Source: Chloroflexota bacterium
GTDB lineage: Bacteria; Chloroflexota; Dehalococcoidia; SM23-28-2; RBG-16-64-32
Length of the DNA stretch: 15,296 nt
Assembly: GCA_022565075.1 (NCBI GenBank)
Contig: JADFKG010000033.1
Span: 1 to 15,296, forward strand
Reading direction: 5' to 3'
Shown: one piece after another, positions 1 to 5,713 of the stretch
Position numbering within the stretch: the first letter of the stretch is position 1
Layout: every line of letters starts with the position of its first letter
Translations under genes and position numbers: made by a program
Notes under the pieces: model-generated
Told to the model about the DNA's origin: nothing
Databases searched by the model: none
Seen by the model: the letters and a program-made list of their open reading frames with translations, nothing else

Positions 1-22
1 CTAGCCGCAGGACGCTGCAGAC

Positions 23-54
23 GCACAGAAGCGGCCCGAAGGCCGCCTCTGTGC
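23..54 (-). terminator. Strong hairpin with UUCG loop downstream of the secreted-protein gene
   Basis: GCACAGA (23-29) pairs with TCTGTGC (48-54) and GCGGCC (31-36) with GGCCGC (41-46), giving 13 base pairs with one A-C mismatch. Read on the - strand, the loop is C(UUCG)G, a known ultrastable tetraloop. The hairpin lies about 60 bases past the stop codon of the - strand gene at 118-855. No T-run follows on either strand, so it may be a Rho-type or stabilising 3' end rather than a classic intrinsic terminator. A second, weaker GGCCCC/GGGGCC pairing lies between about 75 and 105. Confidence 0.55.
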
Positions 55-117
55 ATCCATCCGCCACTAGCCAGGCCCCGGCGAGGGGTCCCATGTGGGG
101 CCGCGGCTGTCTGGTTG

Positions 118-855
118 TCAGTTGAGGAAGTTGGCGTCCGTCGCTCCAGCGCCGTCAGTGTCGCCCAGCGGCACGCGGAAGCCGGGGCCCCCATGGCGCG
201 GACCGCCGAACGAGTGAGCGCCGACGTCGGAGCCTTCCGGTGCGCCTTCGCCCGGAACCTTCTCCACGATGCGATCGATCGACTCGGTGATCTTCGCGAG
301 GATGCGGTCGGCCTGCTCCTGCGTGATCGAGCCGTCGGCGACCTTCTCGTCGAGGTCGGCTGCGACGGCGGCGAGTACGTCAGCCTTGAACTGCTCGACG
401 TCCAGGCCCTGAGCCGTTGCCACGTCGGCGAGGCTGTTGCCGGCGTGCAGCTCATCCTTCAGCGCCTCGACCTCCATGCCGAGGACCTCAGCGGAGTTCT
501 CGACTACCAGGCCAACGAGCCGCTGAATGTGGCCGTGGCCACCGCCGTGGCGACCGCCACCGAACGGCGGGAACAGGCGTCCTTCGCCGCTCTCGATGCG
601 CTCGATGATCTCCGCGGCCTCTTCCTCGGTGATCGTGCCGTCAGCGACCTTCTCGTTAATGAGGTCGAGGTGGCTCTGCGTCAGGGCCCCTTCGAGCTCC
701 TCAACGGTGACGCCGAGGTTTTCCGCCAGCAGTTCGAGGTAGTGGTCGGCGGGCCGGTCTTCCGACGTGTCCTCCTGGGCGCCGGCACCGGCGACGGCGA
801 CGATGCCGACGGCCAGCGCTGCCAGCACCCCTCCTAAGATCAAGATCCTCTTCAT
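118..855 (-). CDS. Secreted protein with two related helical modules, function unknown
   Basis: The 245-residue product starts with a clear Sec signal peptide (MKRILILGG, then a hydrophobic stretch to about residue 24, with likely cleavage after AGA at 26). There is no lipobox cysteine. The mature part holds two related acidic helical modules, about 39-90 and 118-195. Each has a hydrophobic-helix start (ELLAENLGVTVEELEGAL; AEVLGMEVEALKDEL) and a near-identical end (EKVADGTITEEEAAEIIERI at 69-88; EKVADGSITQEQADRILAKI at 170-189). A Gly/His-rich linker (99-109) separates them, and the tail is Gly/Pro-rich with further histidines. The start is supported by AAAGGAG eight bases upstream. Similar 'EKVADGxITxEqAd' repeats occur in uncharacterised secreted proteins of Chloroflexota and Actinobacteria. 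The histidine-rich linker could bind metal, but that is a guess. It is transcribed away from the small basic gene and the two-component genes. Confidence 0.8.
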   Translation of the reverse strand: MKRILILGGVLAALAVGIVAVAGAGAQEDTSEDRPADHYLELLAENLGVTVEELEGALTQSHLDLINEKVADGTITEEEAAEIIERIESGEGRLFPPFGGGRHGGGHGHIQRLVGLVVENSAEVLGMEVEALKDELHAGNSLADVATAQGLDVEQFKADVLAAVAADLDEKVADGSITQEQADRILAKITESIDRIVEKVPGEGAPEGSDVGAHSFGGPRHGGPGFRVPLGDTDGAGATDANFLN

Positions 856-923
856 TCGATCGCTCCTTTCTCGGAATCACTTTTTGGTTCTGGAGCTATC
901 CTCGCGTTTGGCCATGAACCGAC

Positions 924-953
924 TATGAGAGTGAAGTTAGAGTTTCTTAATGC
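924..953. promoter_or_regulatory. Possible regulator-binding repeats upstream of the secreted-protein gene
   Basis: AGAGT occurs at 928-932 and 939-943, exactly 11 bases apart, inside a locally AT-richer stretch, and TTAATGC follows at 947. The block lies about 70 bases upstream of the secreted-protein start. It resembles the TTAACGT/TTAATGT repeats before the response regulator at 1340-1366. OmpR-family regulators typically bind 11-bp direct repeats. A shared regulator is inference only, and no clear -35/-10 pair could be fixed here. Confidence 0.25.
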
Positions 954-1013
954 ACGGCGGATAGTTTCGCTCGCCAGATCTTGAGTCGTCGGTCATCGAG
1001 CGGATGCATGGGG

Positions 1014-1019
1014 TAAACT
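1014..1019 (+). promoter_or_regulatory. -10 box of a leaderless promoter (TAAACT)
   Basis: TAAACT ends six bases before the ATG at 1026, so transcription would begin at or next to the start codon. No Shine-Dalgarno sequence precedes this ATG, and I see no convincing -35 box. The same GGGTAAACT string precedes nhaA. Confidence 0.5.
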
Positions 1020-1025
1020 CAGGCT

Positions 1026-1175
1026 ATGGCCGAGAAGAAGCAGCCGAAGCAGAAGACTCCGAAGACTAACGAAGTCCCCGCCTGGAAGCGCAAGGACGCG
1101 ATGCGCAATCAGAAGAAGGCCGGCTGGGCGAACCAGTCGGCGCCACGGCCCGTTCACCGACCTCAGAAGCACTAG
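1026..1175 (+). CDS. Small lysine-rich basic protein, 49 aa, function unknown
   Basis: An open frame of 49 codons reads MAEKKQPKQKTPKTNEVPAW, continues as KRKDAMRNQKKAGWANQ and ends in PVHRPQKH. About a quarter of the residues are Lys or Arg. There is no signal peptide, membrane segment or cysteine, so the product is probably a cytoplasmic, largely disordered peptide that could bind nucleic acid or ribosomes. I recognise no family. Support for it being real comes from the properly placed TAAACT box six bases before the ATG, the coherent amphipathic composition and its place in an otherwise unexplained gap. There is no ribosome binding site, so it would be translated from a leaderless mRNA. 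It sits between the divergent secreted-protein gene and the two-component genes. Confidence 0.6.
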   Translation: MAEKKQPKQKTPKTNEVPAWKRKDAMRNQKKAGWANQSAPRPVHRPQKH

Positions 1176-1277
1176 CTCGAACAGGAGGCCCCGCGCGGGT
1201 CACGACGACTCTCGTAGCGCTAGGCGTATTCGTTCGGTAGCTCGATCCCTCAACCGCGTTCACGCTCCGGTGTCTGT

Positions 1278-1302
1278 CCACGTCGCCGCTGATTCGACGT
1301 GG
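1278..1302. repeat. Perfect 8-bp inverted repeat, hairpin or operator
   Basis: CCACGTCG (1278-1285) and CGACGTGG (1295-1302) are exact reverse complements separated by nine bases. The site lies in the 209-base gap between the small basic gene and the response regulator. It could end transcription of the small gene, although no T-run follows, or serve as an operator. A 10-bp palindrome CCCGCGCGGG lies at 1190-1199 in the same gap. Confidence 0.4.
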
Positions 1303-1326
1303 TGAGGCTCGTCGCCCCGGTCGTAA

Positions 1327-1376
1327 CCGGATGGTCGCCTTTAACGTTCCTTTAATGTCTAACGTCTACCATCCGG
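1327..1376. promoter_or_regulatory. Control region of the two-component operon: inverted repeat around 11-bp direct repeats
   Basis: CCGGATGGT (1327-1335) and ACCATCCGG (1368-1376) form a perfect 9-bp inverted repeat enclosing a markedly AT-rich core. The core carries TTTAACGTTCC (1340-1350) and TTTAATGTCT (1351-1360), two copies 11 bp apart, and then TAACGT again at 1360. OmpR/PhoB-family regulators bind 11-bp direct repeats and often control their own operon, so autoregulation is a reasonable inference. TAATGT (1353-1358) could be a -10 box. The block ends eight bases before the regulator ATG. A third copy of ACCGGATGGT lies beside the zinc-ribbon promoter at 4487-4496. Confidence 0.45.
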
Positions 1377-1384
1377 ACGAACCC

Positions 1385-2056
1385 ATGTACGTACTACTTG
1401 TAGAAGACGAGCGCCGACTTTCGCAGCTTGTACGCCGCGTGCTCGTGGAGGAGGGCCACACCGTCGATTCCGCCTTCGACGGCGAGGAGGGTCTGGCGAT
1501 GGGCCTCGAGGGCACCCACGACGTGATCGTGCTCGACATCATGCTCCCGGAGAAGGATGGCATCGAGGTCTGCAAGGCGCTCCGTCGCAAGAAGGTCGAC
1601 ACGCCTGTCCTGCTCCTCACCGCCCTTGACGGCGTGGACGACCGCGTGCGCGGCCTCGACGCCGGCGCCGACGACTATCTGCCGAAGCCGTTCGCCTTCC
1701 AGGAGCTGCTGGCCCGCCTGCGCGCCCTCTCCCGTCGCCGCGTTCAGACGAGCGACCCGCTGGAGATGAAGGTTGACGATCTGAGCCTCGACGTGCGCCG
1801 CCGTCGTGCCGAGCGCAACGGGACGCCGATCGATCTCAGCCCGAAGGAGTTCTCGCTGCTCGAGTTCCTCATGCGCAATCAGGGCCGCGTCGTCACCCGG
1901 ACGCAGATACTGGATCACCTCTGGGGATACGACTTCGCGACCGACTCCAACCTCGTTGATGTCTACGTGGCCTACCTTCGCCGCAAGGTCGACAAGGGCC
2001 ACGACCACAAGCTGATCCGCACGGTCCGGGGCGTCGGCTACGCCCTGGGTGATTAG
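1385..2056 (+). CDS. OmpR/PhoB-family response regulator
   Basis: The 223-residue protein has the standard two-domain layout. The receiver domain (about 1-115) has acidic residues E7 and D8, phosphoacceptor D51 (VLDIMLP), T79 and K101 (PKPF). The winged-helix DNA-binding domain (about 125-221) ends with the family motif HKLIRTVRGVGYAL. The start was set at the ATG giving MYVLLVEDE, the normal first strand of the receiver. An in-frame ATG 54 bases earlier would add unrelated residues read through the inverted-repeat control region. The ribosome binding site is weak. Two bases separate its stop codon from the kinase start, so the pair is co-transcribed and the kinase is the expected partner. 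The target genes cannot be read from the sequence. The 11-bp repeats upstream suggest self-regulation. Confidence 0.93.
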   Translation: MYVLLVEDERRLSQLVRRVLVEEGHTVDSAFDGEEGLAMGLEGTHDVIVLDIMLPEKDGIEVCKALRRKKVDTPVLLLTALDGVDDRVRGLDAGADDYLPKPFAFQELLARLRALSRRRVQTSDPLEMKVDDLSLDVRRRRAERNGTPIDLSPKEFSLLEFLMRNQGRVVTRTQILDHLWGYDFATDSNLVDVYVAYLRRKVDKGHDHKLIRTVRGVGYALGD

Positions 2057-2058
2057 GC

Positions 2059-3330
2059 ATGTTTAGCGCCGCTCGCTGGCGCCTGGCGCTCTGGTTCGCC
2101 GGTGCCTTCGCCGTGATCCTGGTCCTCATCGGGGGCGCTGTGTACTTCACCACGCGAGCCGCCCTCTACGACCAGGTCGACGACGACCTGGCGGAACGCT
2201 CCGAGCGGCTGGAGAACATCCTGCGTCAGCGGGCGGGCGGCCGAATCGACTCGCCGTTCGTGGGCCGTCTTCGGCTCGAAGAGTTCCGCCTCGCGGCCGG
2301 CATACTTGGTGCGGGCGGCTACGAGGCGGCGCTCATGGCGCCCAGCGTCTTCGTCTATACGCACAACTACGTCGCGGCCGGCCTGCCCGAGTATGCGGAA
2401 CTCGCAGAGACGGCAGGCGATCATGCGACGACGATGGGTGCCACGACCGAGGAAGGCGAGGACCTGCGCGTGCGCGTTAAGCCCGTCGTCGGCGAGGCGT
2501 ATATCGTCGTCGCCCGTAGCATCGAGCCCGAGCAGCAGGCGCTGAACCAGCTGATCCTCGTCCTGGCCGGCGGCGGGATTCTCGGCCTGGTGCTGGCCAG
2601 CGGCGGTGGCTTCATGCTCTCCGGCCGCGCGCTGCGGCCGATCCGCAGAGCGATGGACGCTCAGCGCACCTTCGTTGCTGATGCCTCGCACGAGCTGCGC
2701 ACGCCGCTCGCGCTCATCCGGGCCAACGCTGAGATCATGAAGCGCGAGGGAGCGGGTGAGAGCGCCGAGTCGGTCGATGACATCATCAAAGAGACGGATC
2801 ACCTGAACTACCTCATCGGCCAGATGCTCACTCTGGCACGCACCGACGCGGGCAAGGCCCCGTTCGCGAGCGAGGACGTTGACCTTTCGAGCTTGGTCGC
2901 TGACGTCGTGCGCGAGGCGCAGGTGCTGGCGCGCGAGAAGGCGATCGCGCTCGCCTACGAGGGAGAGGGCGGCCTGCACGTGGTCGGTGATGGGCAGCGC
3001 CTACGTGAAGTCCTGTTGATCCTGCTCGACAACGCGTTCAAGTACAGCGACGAGGGCGGAAGCGTCAGGGTGCGGTTGACTGCCGATGGCTCGGACGTTC
3101 GCCTTGCCGTCGCCGACAACGGACACGGCATCCCGGCCGCCGACTTGCCGCACGTCTTCGATCGCTTCTATCGCGTCGACAAGGCGCGTTCCCGCGAGAT
3201 GGGCGGCACGGGACTGGGACTGGCGATCGCGCGCTGGATCACCGAGGAGCACGGTGGGACGATTCGCCTCGAGAGCACGGCCGGCGAGGGAACGACGGTC
3301 ACCGTCGAACTACCGGTGGTCAAGGCCTAG
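2059..3330 (+). CDS. Membrane sensor histidine kinase
   Basis: The 423-residue partner of the upstream response regulator has membrane segments at about 8-30 and 164-188. They enclose a roughly 130-residue extracytoplasmic sensor region with no domain I recognise. The catalytic core shows H211 in the H-box (VADASHELRTPLALI), the N-box with N325 (LLILLDNAFKYS), the G1 box D353-N-G-H-G and the G2 box GGTGLGLAI at 382-390. Only about 22 residues lie between the second membrane segment and H211, too few for a full HAMP linker, so this is a HAMP-less or HAMP-reduced kinase. It should autophosphorylate on H211 and pass phosphate to D51 of the regulator. The stimulus is unknown. The gene ends 16 bases before the convergent VOC gene. 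Confidence 0.93.
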   Translation: MFSAARWRLALWFAGAFAVILVLIGGAVYFTTRAALYDQVDDDLAERSERLENILRQRAGGRIDSPFVGRLRLEEFRLAAGILGAGGYEAALMAPSVFVYTHNYVAAGLPEYAELAETAGDHATTMGATTEEGEDLRVRVKPVVGEAYIVVARSIEPEQQALNQLILVLAGGGILGLVLASGGGFMLSGRALRPIRRAMDAQRTFVADASHELRTPLALIRANAEIMKREGAGESAESVDDIIKETDHLNYLIGQMLTLARTDAGKAPFASEDVDLSSLVADVVREAQVLAREKAIALAYEGEGGLHVVGDGQRLREVLLILLDNAFKYSDEGGSVRVRLTADGSDVRLAVADNGHGIPAADLPHVFDRFYRVDKARSREMGGTGLGLAIARWITEEHGGTIRLESTAGEGTTVTVELPVVKA

Positions 3331-3346
3331 GGGGTGTCGCCGGGCG

Positions 3347-4204
3347 TTAGGACGAGCCGGCGGCGCTCTTCGGCGCCAGCTCCGGGTGGCCAGACCAGCG
3401 CCACGCCACGTTCGTCCCGCTGACGCCCATCAGGATTCCGTGCAACGCCGACGGGTGGATGTAGAGGCCGGCCGCTGGGTCGTTGGCCAGTTGCTGGTGA
3501 CGGCCGTCGCGGGCGTGCAGCCGTTCCTTGATCGCGCCGGCGTTGGGCGTTTCGACGAAGCACATGTAGATCGACTGGCCGCGACGCTCGTAGAAGCGCC
3601 CCATGGAGCGCGTTGAGTCGGTCGTCTGCGTGATCTCGATGCGGTCGAGGCGTTCGGGCGGGTTGAACAACGTGAGCGTGCCGACGTAGCCCCACATGTC
3701 GCTGTCGATCGGCGAGAAGCGGGACTGGTCCAGCCCGAAGGCTCGCGTGTAGAAGTCGGCAGCGGCCTTGTGGTCGTCGACGACGTTCGTCACCTCGTAG
3801 ACGAAGGAGATGAGGCCGGCCGGATCACGCGGCTCACTCTGGCGGATGGTAGTGCGCATGCCGTGAGTCTGGTCCGGCTCGATGTACAGTGAGTCGCCTT
3901 CACGGCCGAAGACCACGCTGTCGTCCTCGAGGCGGCGGGTCAGGTCATCGAGATCCGGTGTCGAGAAGCCAACACCGAAGATGCCCTCACCGCGGGACTC
4001 CAGCAGGTCGGCGACTGGCCCGTCGCCCGATGGTTCGAGCAAGTCGAACTCGCTGTCGCCGGCGCGCATGGTGGTGCGGCTCGCGGCGTAAAGCGCGATG
4101 GAGTCGTCGCCGACCTTCTCGGCGCCGAGGACGGCGCTGAAGGTATCGGCGGCCGTGGCGCGGTCACGCACCGCGACCAGCATGCGATCGAGGCGATCAA
4201 GCAT
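3347..4204 (-). CDS. Two-domain VOC (glyoxalase/epimerase-fold) protein
   Basis: About 285 residues form two vicinal-oxygen-chelate modules, roughly 1-125 and 135-275. The first has RMLVAVRDRATAADTFSAVL and EGIFGVGFSTPDLDDLTRRL. The second has SFVYEVTNVVDDHKAAADFY and a QSIYMCFVETPNAGAIKERL stretch ending in LYIHPSALHGILMGV. These patterns recall methylmalonyl-CoA epimerase and ring-cleavage-dioxygenase relatives, which use His/Glu-bound metal, but I cannot assign a substrate. The start is uncertain. An upstream ATG at 4246 would read through a terminator hairpin and encode an odd Gly/Pro stretch, so I use the ATG at 4204; another in-frame ATG is at 4183. None has a ribosome binding site. The gene lies just after the zinc-ribbon gene's terminator, so expression may depend on readthrough or on an unseen promoter. 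Confidence 0.78.
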   Translation of the reverse strand: MLDRLDRMLVAVRDRATAADTFSAVLGAEKVGDDSIALYAASRTTMRAGDSEFDLLEPSGDGPVADLLESRGEGIFGVGFSTPDLDDLTRRLEDDSVVFGREGDSLYIEPDQTHGMRTTIRQSEPRDPAGLISFVYEVTNVVDDHKAAADFYTRAFGLDQSRFSPIDSDMWGYVGTLTLFNPPERLDRIEITQTTDSTRSMGRFYERRGQSIYMCFVETPNAGAIKERLHARDGRHQQLANDPAAGLYIHPSALHGILMGVSGTNVAWRWSGHPELAPKSAAGSS

Positions 4205-4218
4205 CCGGAGAAAAGAAT

Positions 4219-4242
4219 GAGCCCCGCCACCTGGCGGGGCTC
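4219..4242 (-). terminator. Intrinsic terminator of the zinc-ribbon gene
   Basis: GAGCCCCGCC (4219-4228) and GGCGGGGCTC (4233-4242) make a perfect 10-bp GC-rich stem with a four-base loop. On the - strand it is followed by ATTCTTTTCTCC, a U-rich tail. It lies 16 bases past the zinc-ribbon stop codon and only 14 bases before the VOC start at 4204. Confidence 0.8.
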
Positions 4243-4258
4243 TCATTTGACTGGTTGA

Positions 4259-4402
4259 TTAAGTAGCTTTACCGATGCGGGTGATCTTGGTGCCGCAGAC
4301 GGGGCATGTGCCCTGTACCGCGGGGCGACCGTTCTTCAGGGTGACGGATACCTGATCCTTGATCTCTCGCTTGGTCCGGCACTTGAGACAATAGCCTTCC
4401 AT
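4259..4402 (-). CDS. Short zinc-ribbon protein (DUF5679-like), 47 aa
   Basis: The frame starts MEGYCLKCRTKREIKDQ, continues SVTLKNGRPAVQGTCPVCG and ends TKITRIGKAT. Two CxxC knuckles (C5/C8 and C34/C37) should bind one zinc ion. The K-R-E-I-K and NGRPA signatures match the DUF5679 family as I know it, a short domain common in Chloroflexota; its function is unknown. The small size is normal for the family. The gene is very well equipped: a near-consensus promoter (TTGACT, 16-bp spacer, TATAGT), AAGGAGG placed before the ATG, and a strong intrinsic terminator. It therefore looks like a separately transcribed, probably well-expressed gene. The product is cytoplasmic, and a role in protein or RNA contacts is a guess only. 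Confidence 0.88.
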   Translation of the reverse strand: MEGYCLKCRTKREIKDQVSVTLKNGRPAVQGTCPVCGTKITRIGKAT

Positions 4403-4453
4403 TGCTCCTCCTTGCCCCTGGCGGGGTGCGTATGGGCCTGTCCGATGCGCATC

Positions 4454-4481
4454 ACTATAGCGTTCCGGTAACGTAAGTCAA
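4454..4481 (-). promoter_or_regulatory. Sigma-70-type promoter of the zinc-ribbon gene
   Basis: On the - strand, TTGACT (4476-4481) is followed after 16 bases by TATAGT (4454-4459). This is the best housekeeping-type promoter in the window. Transcription would start near 4447, leaving a leader of about 45 bases with an AAGGAGG site before the ATG at 4402. Confidence 0.78.
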
Positions 4482-4486
4482 CACGT

Positions 4487-4496
4487 ACCGGATGGT
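4487..4496. promoter_or_regulatory. Third copy of ACCGGATGGT, possible operator
   Basis: This 10-mer matches 1326-1335 exactly, and its core matches, as reverse complement, 1368-1376 before the response regulator. Here it lies five bases upstream of the -35 box of the zinc-ribbon promoter. A common DNA-binding protein is possible; chance cannot be excluded from three sites. Confidence 0.3.
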
Positions 4497-4546
4497 TTTC
4501 GCACGAGTGACATACCTTTGCGCAGGTTTTACGCGCTCTCAAGGCT

Positions 4547-4582
4547 AAAAAGCGCGTATGAGCGGTTCGCCCAACGGGCGAA
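4547..4582 (-). terminator. Probable terminator of the LOG-family gene
   Basis: TTCGCCC (4566-4572) and GGGCGAA (4576-4582) form a 7-bp stem with a three-base loop, 9 bases past the stop codon on the - strand. A run of five T on that strand lies at 4547-4551, about 14 bases beyond the stem, so the terminator is imperfect unless the GCGC segments extend the stem. Confidence 0.45.
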
Positions 4583-4591
4583 GGCGCGTGC

Positions 4592-5641
4592 CTAGTAGCG
4601 GTTCAGCTCGTCAATCAGCTTGCGCAGTCGCCCGAAGCTGGACTGGTTGAAGTGCACCGCCAGGCGCTCGCAATCCAGCTCGTCCTCGTCGTCGATCTCG
4701 ACCTTCGAAGGCTCCGACGCGCGGATGCCGCGGCGTCCCAGAATGTCCTTGAAGGCGTGTCCCAGCTCGTCGATCTTGTCCTTCGGAGGCAGCCGCTTGA
4801 CGCGCAGCATGAGCACGCCGTCGGCGTAGCGCTGCGACCGGTAGTTGGCGTAAAAGTGGGTGATCTCTCTCACCGCCGACTTGATGCTCTTCGCGTGGTA
4901 GAGCAGGTGCAGGTCGTCCCGCGAGATCAGGCCGCGGCCCAGCAGCTGATCTTCGGTGAAGCGCAGCCAGTCGCTCCAGAACGTACTGCCCTCTTCTTCC
5001 AGCAGGACGACCGGGTGGAGGTCGCTCTTGCCGGTCTGCATCAGCGTCAGTAGTTCGTACGTCTCGTCCATCGTCCCGAAGCCGCCGGGCAGAAGGGCGA
5101 AGGCGTCCGACTCCTTGATGAACGTGACCTTGCGCGTGAAGAAGTATTTGTAGTTGATGAGCTTCGCGTTGCCCTGGATGAAGATGTTCGGCTCCGACTC
5201 TAGCGGCAGCCGGATCGACGCACCAAAGCTCTTCTCCGCACCCGCGCCTTCGTGTCCCGCGGCCATGATGCCGGGCCCGGCGCCGGTGATCACCATCCAG
5301 TTCTGCTGGACCATCGCCTCGGCGAAGCGGCGCGTGTACTCGTACGCTGGCTCATCTGGCGTCGTTCGTGCGGAGCCGAAGATCGAGACCTTGCGCTGGT
5401 CCCGCCACTTCTTGAACACGCGGAACGAGTAGGCGAACTCCTTGAGCGCCGCGTTCACCAGCTTCTGTTCTCCGCGTTCGGCATCGTCGCGGTCGAGCCG
5501 CAGCGCCGTCATTATCATCTCCTGGACGAGATCGGCGTTTGCCCCGGCGCCGGATTCGGCGACGAGCTGTACGATCTTCTCGTCGAGCGCCTTGTCGCCT
5601 GTGGTGTAGGGCCGGCGACGGCGCGTCTTCCGTTCAACCAT
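4592..5641 (-). CDS. LOG-family (Lonely Guy-like) nucleotide 5'-monophosphate phosphoribohydrolase
   Basis: The 349-residue protein has a Rossmann-type LOG core at about 85-255. It shows the opening strand VSIFGSAR (85-92), the ITGAGPGIMAAGHEGA loop (118-133), R170/K171 before VTFIKESDAF, and the hallmark PGGFGTMDE (185-193) with its catalytic Glu. Characterised relatives release a base and ribose 5-phosphate from nucleotides or cytokinin ribotides; PpnN of E. coli acts on purine and pyrimidine monophosphates. This protein is longer than plant-type LOGs. It has a basic, helical N-terminal segment of about 80 residues and roughly 95 extra C-terminal residues that are partly acidic (EIDDEDELD). 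Substrate cannot be fixed. The ATG is preceded by TAAGAT nine bases upstream and no Shine-Dalgarno sequence, so the mRNA may be nearly leaderless. It is divergent from dinB. Confidence 0.85.
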   Translation of the reverse strand: MVERKTRRRRPYTTGDKALDEKIVQLVAESGAGANADLVQEMIMTALRLDRDDAERGEQKLVNAALKEFAYSFRVFKKWRDQRKVSIFGSARTTPDEPAYEYTRRFAEAMVQQNWMVITGAGPGIMAAGHEGAGAEKSFGASIRLPLESEPNIFIQGNAKLINYKYFFTRKVTFIKESDAFALLPGGFGTMDETYELLTLMQTGKSDLHPVVLLEEEGSTFWSDWLRFTEDQLLGRGLISRDDLHLLYHAKSIKSAVREITHFYANYRSQRYADGVLMLRVKRLPPKDKIDELGHAFKDILGRRGIRASEPSKVEIDDEDELDCERLAVHFNQSSFGRLRKLIDELNRY

Positions 5642-5650
5642 CTGAATTCG

Positions 5651-5656
5651 ATCTTA
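5651..5656 (-). promoter_or_regulatory. -10 box for the LOG-family gene (TAAGAT)
   Basis: On the - strand TAAGAT ends nine bases before the ATG at 5641, so the leader would be absent or only a few bases long. No ribosome binding site or good -35 box is visible. Confidence 0.45.
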
Positions 5657-5700
5657 GCACCGCGTGACACGTCTTCCGTAAGCCAGGACGTTCAAGGCCA

Positions 5701-5706
5701 TATCAT
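5701..5706 (+). promoter_or_regulatory. -10 box of a leaderless dinB promoter (TATCAT)
   Basis: TATCAT ends seven bases before the ATG at 5714, so transcription should begin at the start codon. No Shine-Dalgarno sequence is present. No LexA-type site (GAAC-N4-GTTC or CTGT-N8-ACAG) is seen in the 72-base divergent gap. Confidence 0.55.
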
Positions 5707-5713
5707 GTTTGCG

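Noticed and set aside
115..837. Long open frame on the + strand opposite the secreted-protein gene
   Set aside because: It mirrors the - strand gene, which has a signal peptide, a ribosome binding site and internal repeats; the + strand product has no recognisable feature.
4205..4246. N-terminal extension of the VOC protein
   Set aside because: These codons lie in the terminator hairpin and its tail and would encode an unusual Gly/Pro-rich stretch absent from VOC proteins.
5252..5713. Upstream extension of dinB by about 154 codons
   Set aside because: The frame is only open because of GC bias; it overlaps the LOG gene antisense, and the standard DinB N-terminus begins at 5714 next to a TATCAT box.
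5642..5713. LexA/SOS box in the LOG-dinB divergent region
   Set aside because: Neither GAAC-N4-GTTC nor CTGT-N8-ACAG type sites could be found on reading the gap.
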